Source: Dicaeum eximium
Taxonomy: Eukaryota > Chordata > Aves > Passeriformes > Dicaeidae
Direction of reading: 5' to 3'
Length of the DNA stretch: 64,000 nt
Assembly: GCA_013396995.1 (NCBI GenBank)
Contig: VWZP01008292.1
Coordinates: 462,742 to 526,741, forward strand
Made by a program: the position numbers and the translations under genes. Positions 45,201 to 60,200 of this stretch are shown one piece after another (within the stretch, counting starts at the first letter, position 1; each line of letters opens with the position of its first letter). The notes beneath the pieces were generated by a model. That model did not search any database, had not been told where the DNA came from, and saw nothing but the letters and a program-made list of their open reading frames with translations.

Positions 45201-48200
45201 GGAGGTACAGTCCCACATTTACTGTCACGGGGGAGCAGCTGCTGAGCTGTCCCTAGACCTGTCTCTTCTTCCTTGGCACAGTGTCCAAGTGTCCAGTGTC
45301 CAGAGCTCTGTAGTGTCCTCAGTGCAGCAGCTTCTGTGCTTCCACTCACCACCAGCTGCCACATTTGGGGAGTGGGGTGCTGGTAGTGCAGTGCAGGGAA
45401 TTCTGGCAGTGCAGGGAGGGAGCTGGGGGATAGAGGGCAAGCTTCTCTGTCAGGAGCTGCCCCTCACCATGAAGCCTGTGCTTTTTAATGCTCTTTTTAT
45501 TACTGTCAGTAGTCTTGAACTATTTGGGGTTAACAGAGATGGCCTTCTACTTCTTTCTTAGAATTGTTTCTTATTGGTTTGAATACCTTTAAACACAGAC
45601 ATTGTCACTATGTTTCTTGCATAGACATGTGCATTAGTGTACCCATTTTTAAAATGTATTATTTTAAAACTCAGTCACTGTTTTGTTCCCCAAGGCACAT
45701 AATGACCAGTTGATTGAAGAAGCAAACAAGAACTTTGCCAACGAGGTAAGCTTTAGCTGATACATGTGTTAATAATCATGAGCTACTTGCCTTTGGTAAT
45801 TTTAAGTATTTTCTTTTAACAGATTGGCCTACGTGTTATTCACGTCTGTCTTCCTGAAGGCAGCACCAAGGATGAGGTAACTGAAATACCTGAAAGAGTC
45901 TTCCTTTTCCATTTTTGTCATAAACTTCTATTTATTACTGACATTCATTATTATTTTGACTGACCTCTAGTAACTCAAATTAGCTTTAGGATTGCCTTGG
46001 TTTAAATAGCAAATATTATCCCCTTACTGAGAAAAAAGAGAATTAATGGGCATGTCTGCTGTTCCCTGGCAAGCTGGGGCAGAATCAATAGAGTAATGTT
46101 TTGGTTCTGTCTTAGTGTTTAACCCCATACCAGCTCAGGTATCCTGTCTCCTGCAGTTGCTCTTGTGACTGTACTTGATTATTGCCCAGATTATTTGGGG
46201 AAATTAAGGATTATATGATTATATGAGGAAGGGAGGGGGGAAAGAGGGAGGGATGTTGAATTTGTCTATTGATCTTTTAATGTTTCAATTATGTATTCAA
46301 GAACAAACATCCTCCCCAAATCAGTAGAGGCCTGAATTCTTTACCTTGTTGAAGGTGCAGCACTTAATATCAATTATGTTTTAAATATAGAAAACCATAT
46401 GAAAGTTAAACCAGTGAAGGAATGTATAGTAGAAGATGACACTGTTATCAGCTGGCCTCCTTGTACTTGGCAAGTTTGATAAGCCTGCAGGCTTGTGAGT
46501 TCTGTGTACTGTTTTGTTTTTTGGTACACTTTGTTCTTAAAATGTTACTGCCTTGCAGTGTAATCTCAAGGATTGCTTCCAGATACATTGAAAGGAGCTT
46601 ACTGTGAAGTTTTGTATATTATGGATAGTCAGCTACCCATTTAAGAAGAGTGGGCTTTTGAAATGAAAAACAAATACACTTTGTTGTTGGTAAATGCATT
46701 TTATCTGTTGGGTAACACAGCAGGAGATAGGTAAAATACAGTGGCTGTGCAGCAGTAGTTGCAGTTAGTTTGAAGTGGACTCTTAGAAGTGGTTTAGCTG
46801 TGTATTTGAAGAGAAAATTGGGGTATTTCTGTTATTTGAAGGAGGTTACTTCCAATAAAATTCATCATGGTTTGCTTACTCTCTTGCTTACTCACTGTGA
46901 CAGTTTTTTTTCAAAAGCCACATGTCAGTTGTGTTCCCTGCTGTGGGAAGGTGGGAGGGATTTCAATACCCTGCACATTTGGGTTTTGCCATAACTTCTT
47001 GTGTACAATAAAGGCAAGTTAATACTATATTAGTTTACCCTGTGTGAGTTATAAGTAATTTAAATGCTGTGGTGATGGAAAGCTGAATAAAAGCAAGATG
47101 CAATCAAAATAGAAAACTGAATTACTTTCCCAGGAGGCAGAAATACAGCTTGAAATTTTAATTGCGCTGTAGCCCCCCAGCATTTTCTAGCATATCAAGG
47201 TTTTTTAAAGAAAAATGTTTTAAAATGTTTAGGAATGCATATGTTTTCATGTCCATATACTGGTATATACACTCATCCTTTCTAGTGCAATGTATACCAG
47301 TCCTGTTGCTGTCAAGTGCCATAGGACCTTAAGAGATATGCCTGGTTTTGCCTCAGGAGTCAGGAAACTAAAGAAGCATTTCTGTACCAGTGATGTGCTT
47401 GTGTAATCTGTGTTTAGCATGAAAGTAGTACGTTCTCTTAGTTCAGAGTTGCAACTAGTCTAACTCCTGCCTAATTCCTCTAGCTTAATATTGATTGCAT
47501 ATCAAGTGTTTGGGTAATAGAGTTCACAATTACAATGGATAGTTTACAAGAAAAGCATTTTAAGAAGGCATGGTATTAGTTAAGGAAAGAAAAACCTACT
47601 TATAATCCTTTTCTGTTGGATGTTAATCCAATTCTATTATAAAGCTTTGTGATGCTTGCACACTGGTGTTATATATGAGGTGGGAAGACATGCTTGCATG
47701 ACATTTCTCACCTACAAAAACTTTGACATGTTTTGCTCCATTGTATTCTTTCTGGTCACAGCAGAATAGCATGGATCAGCATTACACTTTAGAGGGGAAG
47801 GAAGCAAGGGTAGGTAGTACAGTCTCAGATGTCAGATATGACCAGTTATAAACCACTTGAACTTGCATCTGGTTCAGTTCTTGAAATTCACGAACTTCTC
47901 TGCGGTGCCCTTTCAACATAACAGTTCTTCACAAGGCAATTGCCAGCTCTTAGGATCAGGGTGTTTTGAGAAGGAAAATTGGTAACCATGTACGCTGGTT
48001 TCATAAAATATGTTTTTTTTCTTGTATAATTATTCTTTCAAGTGTAACAACTTTTTGTCCCTGTAATGGGACGTGGTCTGGTCCTGTTTTGCACTATGTA
48101 TTAGTTTCTAAAAGCATCTTCCAAGGCCATTACAGTGACAGGCTTTTGCTGAGGTTTGGAGTGGTGAAACACAAACTGCTTTTGGCAGCATAATGTCACA

Positions 48201-51200
48201 TAATATGTGTTTGCTTTGCAAGATGTTTAAAATAGAGTCAGGCTGGCTTAATTTGGTAAGCCACTGATAATAAACTGAGTAGAGCAGGTTATTGCTTTTT
48301 CATTTAGAATTTGCAGTAATAAGCAAGGGAAGCCAAGGTGGCAATAAAATAATTGAAAAAAATTACAGGTTTTACCTAATTCTAATCAGATTCTCCTTTT
48401 ATCTGTTGTTCTGATCTTTAATGCTTTTTATTAACTTCCTAGATTGTCAGTGAAATCTTGAGGCTTAATGAGGATCCTAACGTGCAGGGCCTTGCTCTTG
48501 ACCTCCCAGAAAGCTTATATAGCAGTAAGGTATTAAACGCTGTGAAACCAGAGAAGGATGTGGATGGGTAAGTGGAGCACTGAGAAATAATATTAGCAGG
48601 CACAAGCCTGATGGCTCTGTAAAATCAGTTTTCCCCTGTGCTTTTCATTAATGGATTCCTCAGTCAATGTGTCTAGCTGTGCTATTGAGCAGTGACAAAA
48701 GATGCCTCTGAATCAATGAGAAGTTTTTTTCTGAAGTAGTTTTTGTCATTATCTTTTTTTTTTTTTTACATAATGTATATTCAGGGCATAGTCCTTTCAA
48801 AGAAATAAAAAATGAAATCTTGATTTACTGGTGATACTTAAAGGTATTTCAGCACTTCAGTAATACGAGTGGTAGTCACAAAGTCACAAACTCTTGTGAA
48901 AGAATTTTCACAAGAAGGATTGATTGAAAAATTGCAGAGAAGGTTTTAACTTCCTTACAGCACTCTCTCGTGGTGAGACAGTAAGCTATGATAGTTTAGA
49001 CCCATTAGCACAGATTTCCAATCAGTGTTGAGTTGTACTGCTCTGTGAAGAGACCACTGGTGTAATTTAGGTTTGTGAATTACCATTTGCTGCTATTGCA
49101 GCCTTTCCTGCTCTTAGCTGCAGGCTGTTACCATTATTTTTATCCCACTCTCTTTTTTTTTTTCATGTCAGGAAAAATATCTAAAAATCCTTCAAGTTAG
49201 TTACCTTTCCATTATGTGGAATACTGGAGATAGGCAAGGAATGGAAGATTTGGAGCATCCTTCTGTATGAGAGGGAATGGAGTGCAGTGTGGGGACGCCT
49301 GGGCTCCCCCTCCTAAGCCAGCTTGGCTCTGGCAGCACTGCTCTGGTGTTGCTGCAGCCACTGAAGTGTCTGGGCCCAGTGTGCTGTGGGTAGCCCATGG
49401 GGACAAGTAAAGACCTGCCTGGGTATCGTGGGATCTTGTTACTCATTCCAGCTCAGATCCCTTTCCTGGCCTCTCTTGAGGCTCAGTGTTTGTCTAACTG
49501 GGGTGTGGGATGATACAAATTAGCTGCAGTACATGACTATCAAAGGATTTGCTTTTGTGAGAGATGTTTGCTCTTGGGATTAGCTCTTAGCCATGTTACA
49601 AGCATTGCTGGGGATTTATGTTACACAAACTCTTTTTTTTTGTTAAATTGTCATATTTTTCCACTGCAGATTATCCAGTGTAAACCTAGGACACTTGGTA
49701 CATGGTGATGGCTGTGACTGTCTAGTTCCTCCTACAGTGCGTGCTGTAATGGAGCTTCTTGAAGATATAGGTAAGTCCTTCTGTCATAACCATTACATTC
49801 CTTTTAGCCTAACTAGTTTACTCAGTTTTAATCCTGATTGGGAGCCAAATATAATCTGACCTTGTTGTGTTTTCTGTTTTGTGTTGCTTTCCCACCTGAC
49901 ATGTATTGTCTCCTGTTAGTGAGAAGGAGCCCTCCTGCTCAGGGACATCTGAATGCTGTATTTGTAGTAACAGTTCCCAGACCTACAGATTTTGGGTATT
50001 ATGCAGGGGTTAGCTGCCATCAGCAGGTTTAATTTCACTGAAGACACAAAAGACATGTGAGTCTTCCAAACAGAAAATACAGGCATCGCTTGGGGATTTC
50101 ACTTGATTGTTTTGATCAGTGTGAGCAGTTGGAGAAACCCAGGTTTGCCTGTAACTTGCTGCTGAGCCAATCTTTTGGTTTGGATTGTGTTGTGTCAGTG
50201 CTGACACTGAAATGGCAGATTTAAACAAGCAGGTTTACTGTGTGTGATGACACTGTTGATTTAAGGCAGTGTTTCAGAAGTTCTCTCTCTTACAGTGATT
50301 CTTAATTGTTGAAGCGAGGATTTCTGTAGCAGAACTGTAAACAGGAGGTTAAATGTACTTAGTAACAAGCATGAATGAAAGGATATGTGCAAAAAACCAG
50401 AAAGCCAGAAGAGTAGTATTTGCTTACTAGAATTTAGAGAGTCACCAGGAAGCTCCTTAAGGCCTGTGGTTGGCATCACTGCCCGGGCTCCAGAAGAGCT
50501 GCCCGTGCTGGCACAGCTGCTGCGTTTGTGCAGGCACACGGCGCTGTCCTCTTCTGAGCTCCTTGGCAGCCCCTCCTGCACTGCTGCAGGGTGGGTGGCC
50601 CGGGGGAGCTCCCTGCAGCTGCTGGTGCTCCTGCCCTGTGCTGGGGGTGGCTGGATGAGTTCCCTTGTGTCACACAGGTGGGAAGAAGGTGCTGCTGGTG
50701 GGAGCGCGCGGGGCAGAGGGTGCTGCCCTGCAGAGCGTGCTGCAGCGCCAGGGAGCCGCCGTCCTCAGCTGCCCCTGGAAAGCCCCACAGCTGCAGAGTG
50801 AGGTGAGTGCTCTTCTGTCTGCCTGGGCTCATCTGCCTCCCCACTGCCTGCTCATCCCTGTCAGCTGTCCACCTGACAATCCTGCCCTTAGCTGCCATTC
50901 CCAAGAGGGAGACTCCTCATTGCAGTCACAGGTGGCACTGGGGCTGCGAGGTTAGGGTCTTTTCTCCTTCCTGCTTGCTCAGAAATGGTGCAAACACTGG
51001 CCTCTGCCAGAATAGTACATGTAACAGCAGTTTCTCTAACTTCATTATTTTACACCAAGGGCTGTGAGAGAAGGAATCCAAGAAATGTTTTAGCTCTCCC
51101 TTTTGCTTTCTCTCTGTGTGAGAGAAATGCCCTCTTTCTTTTTCGTCCTGTGATACTGTCATCTGCATGAAATTACTTCCACTGGATTTGTGTCTTAAAG

Positions 51201-54200
51201 GTTTGCAAGTGTTGCTGCCCTTGGGACAAAGAAATTCCCAATCTTTATCTTTGAAGAGAACTGTAAAAGGATTCAAAGAAGTTCAGGAGCCTTAAACCGA
51301 AGGATTTGAATGATCTCCCTGGCTGCTTTTTGCAGAGCTTTTAGACACAACTTAGAAGTTGATATGAATTCCCGTGAAACTTAGCAGTTTGTTCCTTAGT
51401 CCCAAATTTCACAGAATACTCCAGGTGGGGTTGCATTGTCCTTGGGGCACGTGCAGCAGTGTCCAGGCTCTGGCTCTGGTGCTGGGGACAGCTCTTGTGT
51501 TGGACAGCCCGTGCCACAGGGTGGCAGCCAAGGCAAAAGGATGGTGTCCAACCTCCGCGCTTTGGAGGCACAGACAGGAGGAGGAAACAAATTCGAGCAG
51601 CTGTGATAGAAAGTTCTCTGGCAAACCCGTGTTTTCACAGCTGTGGATGTTTTTGTCAGGCTTGTCTCAGCTCTGGGCTTTTAAGTGACTGACAGCACTT
51701 AGGAAACATATGGGAGATGGAGTGCTGTGAACTTGATCCTTGCCATGTCTCATTCCTCAGTTATTTCTCATTGCTTGGGGTTGTGCTAGAGGACTGCTCT
51801 GGGCTGCATGGGGTGGGTGACAGGGTGGCCAGAGGTGTCTCCACTGATTCACAGCAAAAAATCTGGATTGGGCCCAGAGCTGCTTGTGCAGTGCTCTCAA
51901 TAGCTGGAGAGAGTTTTGTTTCCTTCCATCCAGATGCTTTCCCATAATCATGCTTTGCTTTTGGGCATTCCCCATAGCTTACCTCTTGGATCAGGCCACT
52001 GATGGGAAACAGAATGGGAGGCCTAAGTTTGAGGCTTTATGCACTTCAGTCTTCCCAGGTTCATTCTAACTTTTGGCAGTAAAAGAGTTTGTACTTTGCC
52101 TGCAGGACTAATCAGCAGAGCCCAGGGGAAGCCTACCTTCCTCCTCCTGTGAGCCTGGAGCAGCATGTCACCAGTAATCCCAGAGCTGTGCTGAAAGTGT
52201 CTGCATGGCACTCTGATTAACTCTAGCTCCTTGATAAAATCTAATGCATGCAGGGAAAACCATGCTGTTTCATATTCCCAGAAGCTGGAGTCAGAAACTG
52301 AGCACAAGTTTTTAACCAAACAACGAAGTACTGTGGCAACCTGTATTTGAGCAACAATGTTGTTAGATAACATGATTATGGAATTATATATTCTTCTGCT
52401 TGTTTAAAATGCTGATTATGAAAAACAGCTTCAATGTTCACCAGGTTCCTTTTCAATTCTCTTTGATTCATGATTATTTGAATTTCAAGTAAGAAAATGT
52501 CTTAGTTGATGTTTAAGTTTTTCAGAGACTTGAAAGAATCAATTCATGCTTTGTTTTTCCTGCACAATACACTAACTTTTCCTTTCTCTGAATGGGACAT
52601 CTCTACAGTGTCAGTTTGTATGCTCTTGTTTGGAAGAATAACCTGTGGTAGCATAATAACTTCACTTAGGAAGTGAGGGATGAACTTACAAAGAGTACAA
52701 TTTTTTTTTCATTTGTTTTGTAATATATGACAGGAAAGGAGAATTTTATCTTAAGGGTAGGGGAATATTATTTATTGTAATCCATTGGCCAGGCCTATTT
52801 GCATTAAAGCACTAACCCTGACTTTAAGCATGTAATGCCTTTCTTAAGTGGTTACTACATTACCTTACACTAGCTCTGCTGATTTGTTCTTCTTTTAAAA
52901 AAGGACAGCATAACAACAAGTGTTTCCTTTAGAAATTCTTTTAATTTAAATGAGTTACACAACACTAAGTTTGTAGGGTTTTTGGATAAGGTTTTGTATT
53001 GCTATGGACTTGTTATTGCTTCTTTCTCTTATGCACTTTTGCAAAAATATTTTGAAAATGATCAAGAGGAAGTGTGTTTTAATCCACTTTAGGAAAAGTT
53101 TAAAAATATAGGGGTAGCTCTCCTAACAAACAGCATAATGCCATCTACCATCTGACTTAGTGTGCTCCTTTAAAGCAAGTCTGTTCTGTCCTATTGCAGG
53201 AAAAAGGAATAAAATAAATAAGGGTACATTTTCATTTCATTACTTTGATCTGAAATAATGGACAGGGTCTCAATGTTCTTTTCCCTCCCCACTTCATGTT
53301 TTGTTAAGTTGAGCAGATTATTAATATTTCTTTTTGTTCTGTTTTGGGTTTGCTTGCCTTCAGTTCTCACAGCACAGCTGAGCCATGTCCTTCAGAACTG
53401 TTGAGCTTCCTGGGTTTTCAAATTATTCACAAATCCAAGAAAGCCTTTTAGAAGGTTCTGGCACATCTGTGCAAAGTTGTCATGAAGAAACATTGTTCTT
53501 TTTGCATTGATAGGTTCAATGTAATAGAAGTTACAAAGTGAAAGATAAAGACACATACATCTTAGAGGAAATACTTAAGATGTTATCATTTTGTTAAGCT
53601 TTGTGCAGATAGCTCTTCAAAGCACATTGTGCCAGAAGAATGACCTAGTGACATACTTTTAGGGATATCTCCCCTGTAATTTTAAAATGGGACTCCCCAG
53701 AAGTCAGTTCAGTATTACATGTGAAGAATGGGAGCTGATGTGTTTAATCCTGTCTTATGCCAGAATTATGCTTTCTAGTTTGAAAGGAGGTTGTCAAGTA
53801 GATTCATATAGAAAAAAATGGATTGTTTTCTTGCCAGAGCATGGGTAATACTTAGTGCCTGTAGGAAAACAGAATTTTGTTTCAGTCATCTAAATTCAGT
53901 CAGTCATTATTTCAGCACATCATCTTTAATGTAGTCTGTGTGAACCACATCATGCCTGTTTCAAGAGAGCTGCTATCATACAATTTTATTGTAAAAGAAG
54001 TGAGAATTGGTCAGTCTAGGTATAATTAGGAATAGAAAAATTGTTTGCAAAAGTGAGGTTAAGAAGCATGGGAGTGGTTCAGCTGGAGTGCTGAATGAGA
54101 GTTTCCTTTCCAGGTTGAAAAAGAACTTCTTTTGGCCACGGTGTGCTTTTCCTTAGAGCCAACACTTGAGCTTCTAGCTCTTAGACATCTCTTAGCTATT

Positions 54201-57200
54201 TGCTGTCCTAGTTTTGCTGTCTTGGTAAGACCAAGACTCCTGTTATGGGCAGAAAAATACATTCTGTATTGTAAGCATGAAAGGAGACCAGGCATAGAGA
54301 TCCCATAGGAGCAGAGGAGAGGGAAGCTGCCATGGGCATTTCTAATGATGATGTAGACAAAGTATTTCCATTTCAACATCTTATGCACATCATCTCTGTT
54401 CCTTGTAGTTTTGAAATGTATCATCCCCCTGTCTGTAAGGTAGAGGAGCAGCTGCTAAAGCATGGATCATAGTGACAGGCTTGAGCCCACAGCAGAAGTG
54501 TGGGCTTGATTTTTCACCTGCACTGTGTAGGGCAAGTGCATTCAGGGTGATGTGGAAGGGAAAGCTGGAAGAAACCATGTAATTAGTACATGCCTTGGTG
54601 GAAGAAGTACCTGAAACTAGTCATTGACTTTAAAAAATTTCAAGATTTCAGAAAGGAATTAGAATTGCTGTGGTTAAAGTGGAACCTGATCTCTAAACTG
54701 ATGTGCAAAGAGACTTTTTTCATGAAGAGAGTTGTGAAAAGACTTCTAATCAGATTTCTATTCCTCATCTCATCTCTTCAATTTTATGTGGCCTAGCTTC
54801 ATAGCCAGGACTCTGAGGGCTTTTACATTTCAGTTTTTAATTTTAATTTTTATTTTGTTTGATCATGCATTTAAAAATGGCTTTCATAGCAGTCTGTTTT
54901 AACTATGGGAAAATGAAAATTTTATGCAGACTTTACAGCAAAATGGAGTTCGAGTGATCTGTAATATACAGCTACTTTGTGCCATTATCATTTAATACTT
55001 GGCTGGAAAGTCTGTATTGTTGTTTTAACATTTGGTGTTCTGTCTTGGGAATGGGTGGTGCTTCTTAATCTGCTTCAACTTAAATCTTGGTGGAGGGGAT
55101 CATATTTTGTTATGAGGTCAGGTTGCAGATTATTTATTGGCACAGCTCTTCCCAACTGAAAAAATATTTACCGGTGAGAAGGCAGGACAGTCCTGGACTA
55201 TTGGCTTACTTTGTCTCCAGCCAGTTGCCTGGGACATTAGGGAGGGCTTGGCCTGATGCTTGTCATTCCTTCCTCTAGCCAGCCTGATGGAATGGAGCCT
55301 GGCTGTCCAGGAAGCATGAGGCAGGCAGCCACATGTTCTCCCTCATGGGTATCTCCTTGACCTTCTGGCTATGGCTGCCTGTAGCATCTGGTTCCTGTCA
55401 GATGTGTCCTCTGTGTCCTCTGTGTCCTCTGTCCAGGGAATGTGGTGCATTTGCTGAGGGAGGCTAAATGTGATTATTTCATAGGACTTTTCCATCTCTC
55501 ACATCTCTGATCAGTTTCTGATGTAGGAGTTGACCCTGAACATGCATCCCAAGGCTTGCTTCTTGCTTTAGTGATTAAACAGGGAGTCAAAAGGGTAGAT
55601 TATGGCAAGAGAGAAAAATCTAAAAGCAAAGGAGGTATGAGCACAGCTTCTTGCAAGCGAAAATAAAATTCCCTGATGGAGATCACATAAATCTCTTCCA
55701 AGGACACCCAAAATTCTGTACACAAGTATTTTGTTTTCAGTGGACTTGCTCTCCCAGTTTCTGGATATATTTTTTAAAAATACAGGGGGGAAAGAAATCT
55801 CTAAAATGTTTGTGGTATATATATTTTATTGACTCTGCAGGAACTTTTTCAACAGTTGCACATAAAATATTGTATTCTTTGTGAAATAAGGGAAAGGAAA
55901 TCACACTGGGGAAGGCTCTGAGAAACCAGCGTCTTTAACCCCTGGTACAACTCTTTCCTACCATGTGATGCAACTTTTTTCATGGAGGAGGTGGGGCAGG
56001 GCAATGAGATGAAAGGTCCAGCTGGTTTTCTGCTAAAATTTATGGGTATGTGTGATGTTAGCTATCCGAACCAGTGTTAATGTTGGCTACAAATATAATT
56101 GTGTTCAGCTGTTAAGAACATTTTTCAACATTAGGGTCGGTAGTCATAGAGATGAATATTTGGTTCCATCAGTTGTTTTCTGACACTACAGTTACATTGA
56201 ATCAATTCTGTCATAAGTATGTTGGCTGAACATTCATCAGAATTACTACTTGTTGCATAGAGCTCTCAACTTGTTCATCAGCTCACTATACTAAGCAGTG
56301 TGCAAAGCTCTTAGTCCTTGTCCCAGAGGCTTTGCATGGAAAGGCATCTTGACTTACAGTATATGATTTATAACTGCTAGAATATGAATTATTTTTTCCT
56401 TGGAAAAAAAGGCTGTGATCATGTAGCTGAGAGAAAGCACTGTTTTTCTCTGTGTTGATGTTGATTGTTACAGCAGAGATTTCCTCCTTTTGCAGGGCAA
56501 AGTGTGCCTTCAGCATGGTATTCTTGGTACATGGGGCATTACAGCATCTTTTTGTCCAGATTTCCTTGCAGATTTCTCAGTATCATTTGACCTGACACTG
56601 GTCAGCATTATGACTTATGTGGCCTTCTAGGAGTGGCATGTAAGCTGATATTTGCACCAGACTCAGGAATATGACCAGTTTGAATAAGGCTAAATGACTC
56701 TGCACAGGCAATCACAGGAGTGTTTCTGGACGTGTGACTGAAGCCTGAATCAGCTCATTGCATTAGTCATTTGGCAAGCAAGTAAATCTTCTCCCACACT
56801 TCTGGCTTTGTTTCCACATGGGGATCTCTAAGGAGGGTTAGGCCATCCTTGTGTCCTCTGAGGAGAAGATGGAGTTTTTTCAGTTTTCTGCCTTTTCCGC
56901 AGCAGTTATGTTCTTCTCCCCTCCTGGATGCTCAACTGTGCCAAAAACCTGCTATCCTGACAAGATTTGTGGCTGTTCCTTCTTGGCAGGAGTGTTGGGC
57001 AAGGTTGTGTCAGAGCACTTCCGGCCAAAAAAGAAGCTGGAACTCTTGTCAGTCACAAATCAATTTGTAGAGTGGCTCACTGAGTTTGAGACACTTGGAA
57101 TTAATTTGCATTTGTCCCAGATATTACCAAAACTGTTGTATTTCTGAAATAATTTTTGCAGTCAGGCTTGCAGCAATGCTATGTCTGTGTTTTGCTTTTT

Positions 57201-60200
57201 TAGTGTATCTTAATACATCTGCCTCTGGTACTGTCTGTTATCTCATGGTGATTCTAATAACTGGTAAAGGACCCTGTTTCAGAGGAAGTGGGAAAAGAAA
57301 GGCACTTATGTCTTTGATCATAAGAATTTTTGTAGTAACCATTTTTGCTCCAACATCTGCTGGGTTGAGCTAAATCAGGTAGTGATTAGCAGACATGAAC
57401 TGAGAAGGAAAACAGTGCTTTAATTGGTATTCAAAGGCTCTGATCTTCACAGAAGGGTCATCCTGCATTCCTGTCAGCTGGCCTGGTTTTCTACTGTCAG
57501 ACAGTCTGACTGTACCTTTTATAAGTGCCTATTTACTGTCTTTCAACCCTTCTTTTTCTCAAGTTGCTCCAAGTTATTTTGGACTTTAGGACAATGGTAG
57601 AACTTTTTATTTGGAAGGATACAATGCCCATTAAATATTGATACTTACTTTGACTTCGCTCACCTGATCTTACAATTTGTTTACCTAACTTAATTTTAAA
57701 TGCTCTTCTTAAGTTTCGTGGCAGGTAAAAATCAAACTATTAGTTTGGATCTTTCTTTTTTTGTTGTTGTTGTCTGTAAAAGGTTTGCTCAAAAGGCTAT
57801 TGCTGTATAAGTCAGAATATTTTTAAGATCCGTATCCAAGTGTGTATTTCTAAGATTAAATGCTTGTTTTGTTCCTGGGGGTGCTTTGGGCTGTGCCTAG
57901 CTCCGTCACGCAGACGCGGTGGTGTTCAGCAGTACGAGACCCAGTGATGTTCCTGTCAGCTGGATAAAGCCTGGGGCCACTATTATCAATTGTGCTCATG
58001 ATCTTCTGTCAGGTAAGAGGTGATAAAAGGTAACAGATCTAGCAAGTGATGTACAGCGAGCCTTTGAGATGTGTGTGGCATCTTGGTGGCAATGCAGCGT
58101 GGTTAAAAGCTGCATCTCTGTGGGAGGGCCTTTAAAGGTGTGTGTACAGGGCATGTGTACACCTTTCTCTGATGTATAAACAGGGAAAAGATGTTAGGTG
58201 AGAGAACAGAGGTTGGAACAGATTCTTCATACCAGGATGGTTAGATAAGCGATGACCCAATGGATGCAGAGAGTGCAGAGGGAAGACTTCTGGGTCATCA
58301 GATGAGCAATTACATAGTGCTGTTTTGTAGAGTGTCTTATCCTGTGACTTCTGTAGACTCACCTGGACTATGGGAAAAGGAGAAGAAGGCAAGAAATAGC
58401 AACTGCAAAGTGCTGTGAAACTGTCTGCAGAGAGTGGTGCAGGAGGGAGTACAGAAATGGTGTGTGGTTAAGAAGAGGCAGAATGTCTCCTGCAGTAATT
58501 ATTCCTACAAAAAGAGGGTTTGGATTCATCTCCTTCCTTTTTCCCTAACTTGTTGTGGAAGTGTATGTGTTCAATAATTTCTCAGTTGAAAAAATGTTAG
58601 AGAATTTTCTTGGGAATAAAATTAAGAAATCATCCCAGAAGTTACTCCGCTGCTAGAATAACATGTAGTAATTTTACATGTTATTATTTACATGTAATTC
58701 TACATGTTATTATTTACATCTCCTGTAAAATTTCTTAAAATTCTGTGAAGATCTCTAGGTATTTTGTAGATTTTTGGTGTGTATATGAATTTGACTCCTC
58801 AGCATCCCAATGAGATTATGCTGCAAATCAATAGGAAAATGAGGAAGTACATGGATAGCGTGACTGGTTAATCTGGGTTTTTTTTAAATCTTATCACAAG
58901 TGTGATTGACATCTATTGACACAAAACTGTGGAAGTGGGCATAAAGCTGAGAAAACCTAATTGCATGGGTTTTAAACTAGGGATGTTCCCTAAGGGCAAA
59001 TTAAGCAGACACTCCATGCTTAGCTAATGCAAGATCAGGCTCATAATAAAGCAGCTGCTGTTCCTGTGCAAAGCATGGCCTTAGCAATAGATTTCTTTCC
59101 TTGTCTTTCACGATATCCTCTTCACTTGAACAGACACTGAAGGTGTGGAGATCTGGGTTATTATTGACTTGATTGTCTAAAGGCATTTGGACATTCATTG
59201 TCTACCTCCCAAAGCAGATCTCTGATCCTACTGAAGATCTCAAGGGTGGCTACTAAGCCTTATCTCTTCCTGATGCTGCAGAAGTTGTCCAAAAATAATA
59301 CATGTTTTCTTTTTCCTGGGTTAGTGACTAGGAGACTCTTTACATCTCTAATGTCCATTTGCTTCCCCTAGGGATTTTTGGATATAATTAAGTATCTGTA
59401 GGGCAGGGCTTGGCACACAGGTCTCTTCAGCAGGTACCCAGCCTACTAGTATGGCACAGCCTTACATGAAGGAGGAAGGGGGGAGAAAGGGAAAGGAAGA
59501 GAGAAGAGAGGGAATGGTGGTACAGCAGTCATACTTATAAATAACTAAATTAAAAGGAATTTTCCCCTAGTCATTTTAATCTTGAAAGTAGAAATCTCTT
59601 AATTGACAGACTTGGGGTGGTTCTGACAGGGTGGGATAAGCCAGTCCGTGCAGCCTGAGTGGGCACCAGGAGAGACTGGACTCTCCCAGCCCTGTGTGCT
59701 GCCTGGTGCAAGTCCCTCTTTCAGACACCTAATTGTCTCCATTGAGAAGTGAGTCTGAGCCCTCACAGACCCAAAAGTTACACAGTATAACTGCATGCTA
59801 TGTCTTAAGACTTATATATCTTCATGCCTTAGTTACTCTGAACAACTGTAGATAGTAGTGTTTCCCTTCTTTGAAGGAGTGTTGTTAGAGAAACTGCATT
59901 ACATACCACAGTAACATTCATTCCTCATGCAGGAAATGTACGATTTGGCATAAGCATACACATTTCTTTGCATTTTTCAAGTTGTAGCAATGCGCTCTGT
60001 TGAGTACTGCATTTTTTGGAAAGGCAGCATGAGATTTTTATCAAGATAATTTAACTAGAACTCATCTACCAAATGTCTATCTGTCTTTATGGTTATGCTT
60101 TTGAGGTTGTCAGAACCTTGGAGAAACTCTAAAATTACAGCAGAAATGCGTTTTTCCAGCTATAAAAACATTGGTCTCAAGGCTTACTAGAGAGGTACAT

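Noticed and set aside
51400..51620. GC-rich intronic stretch beginning ttcacagaatactccaggtg, possibly another CR1 piece
   Set aside because: Only the first few bases resemble CR1; the rest does not follow the consensus.
56851..57147. 98-codon + strand ORF (MSSEEKMEFFQF...)
   Set aside because: No matching acceptor/donor phases with MTHFD1L and no domain; likely chance.
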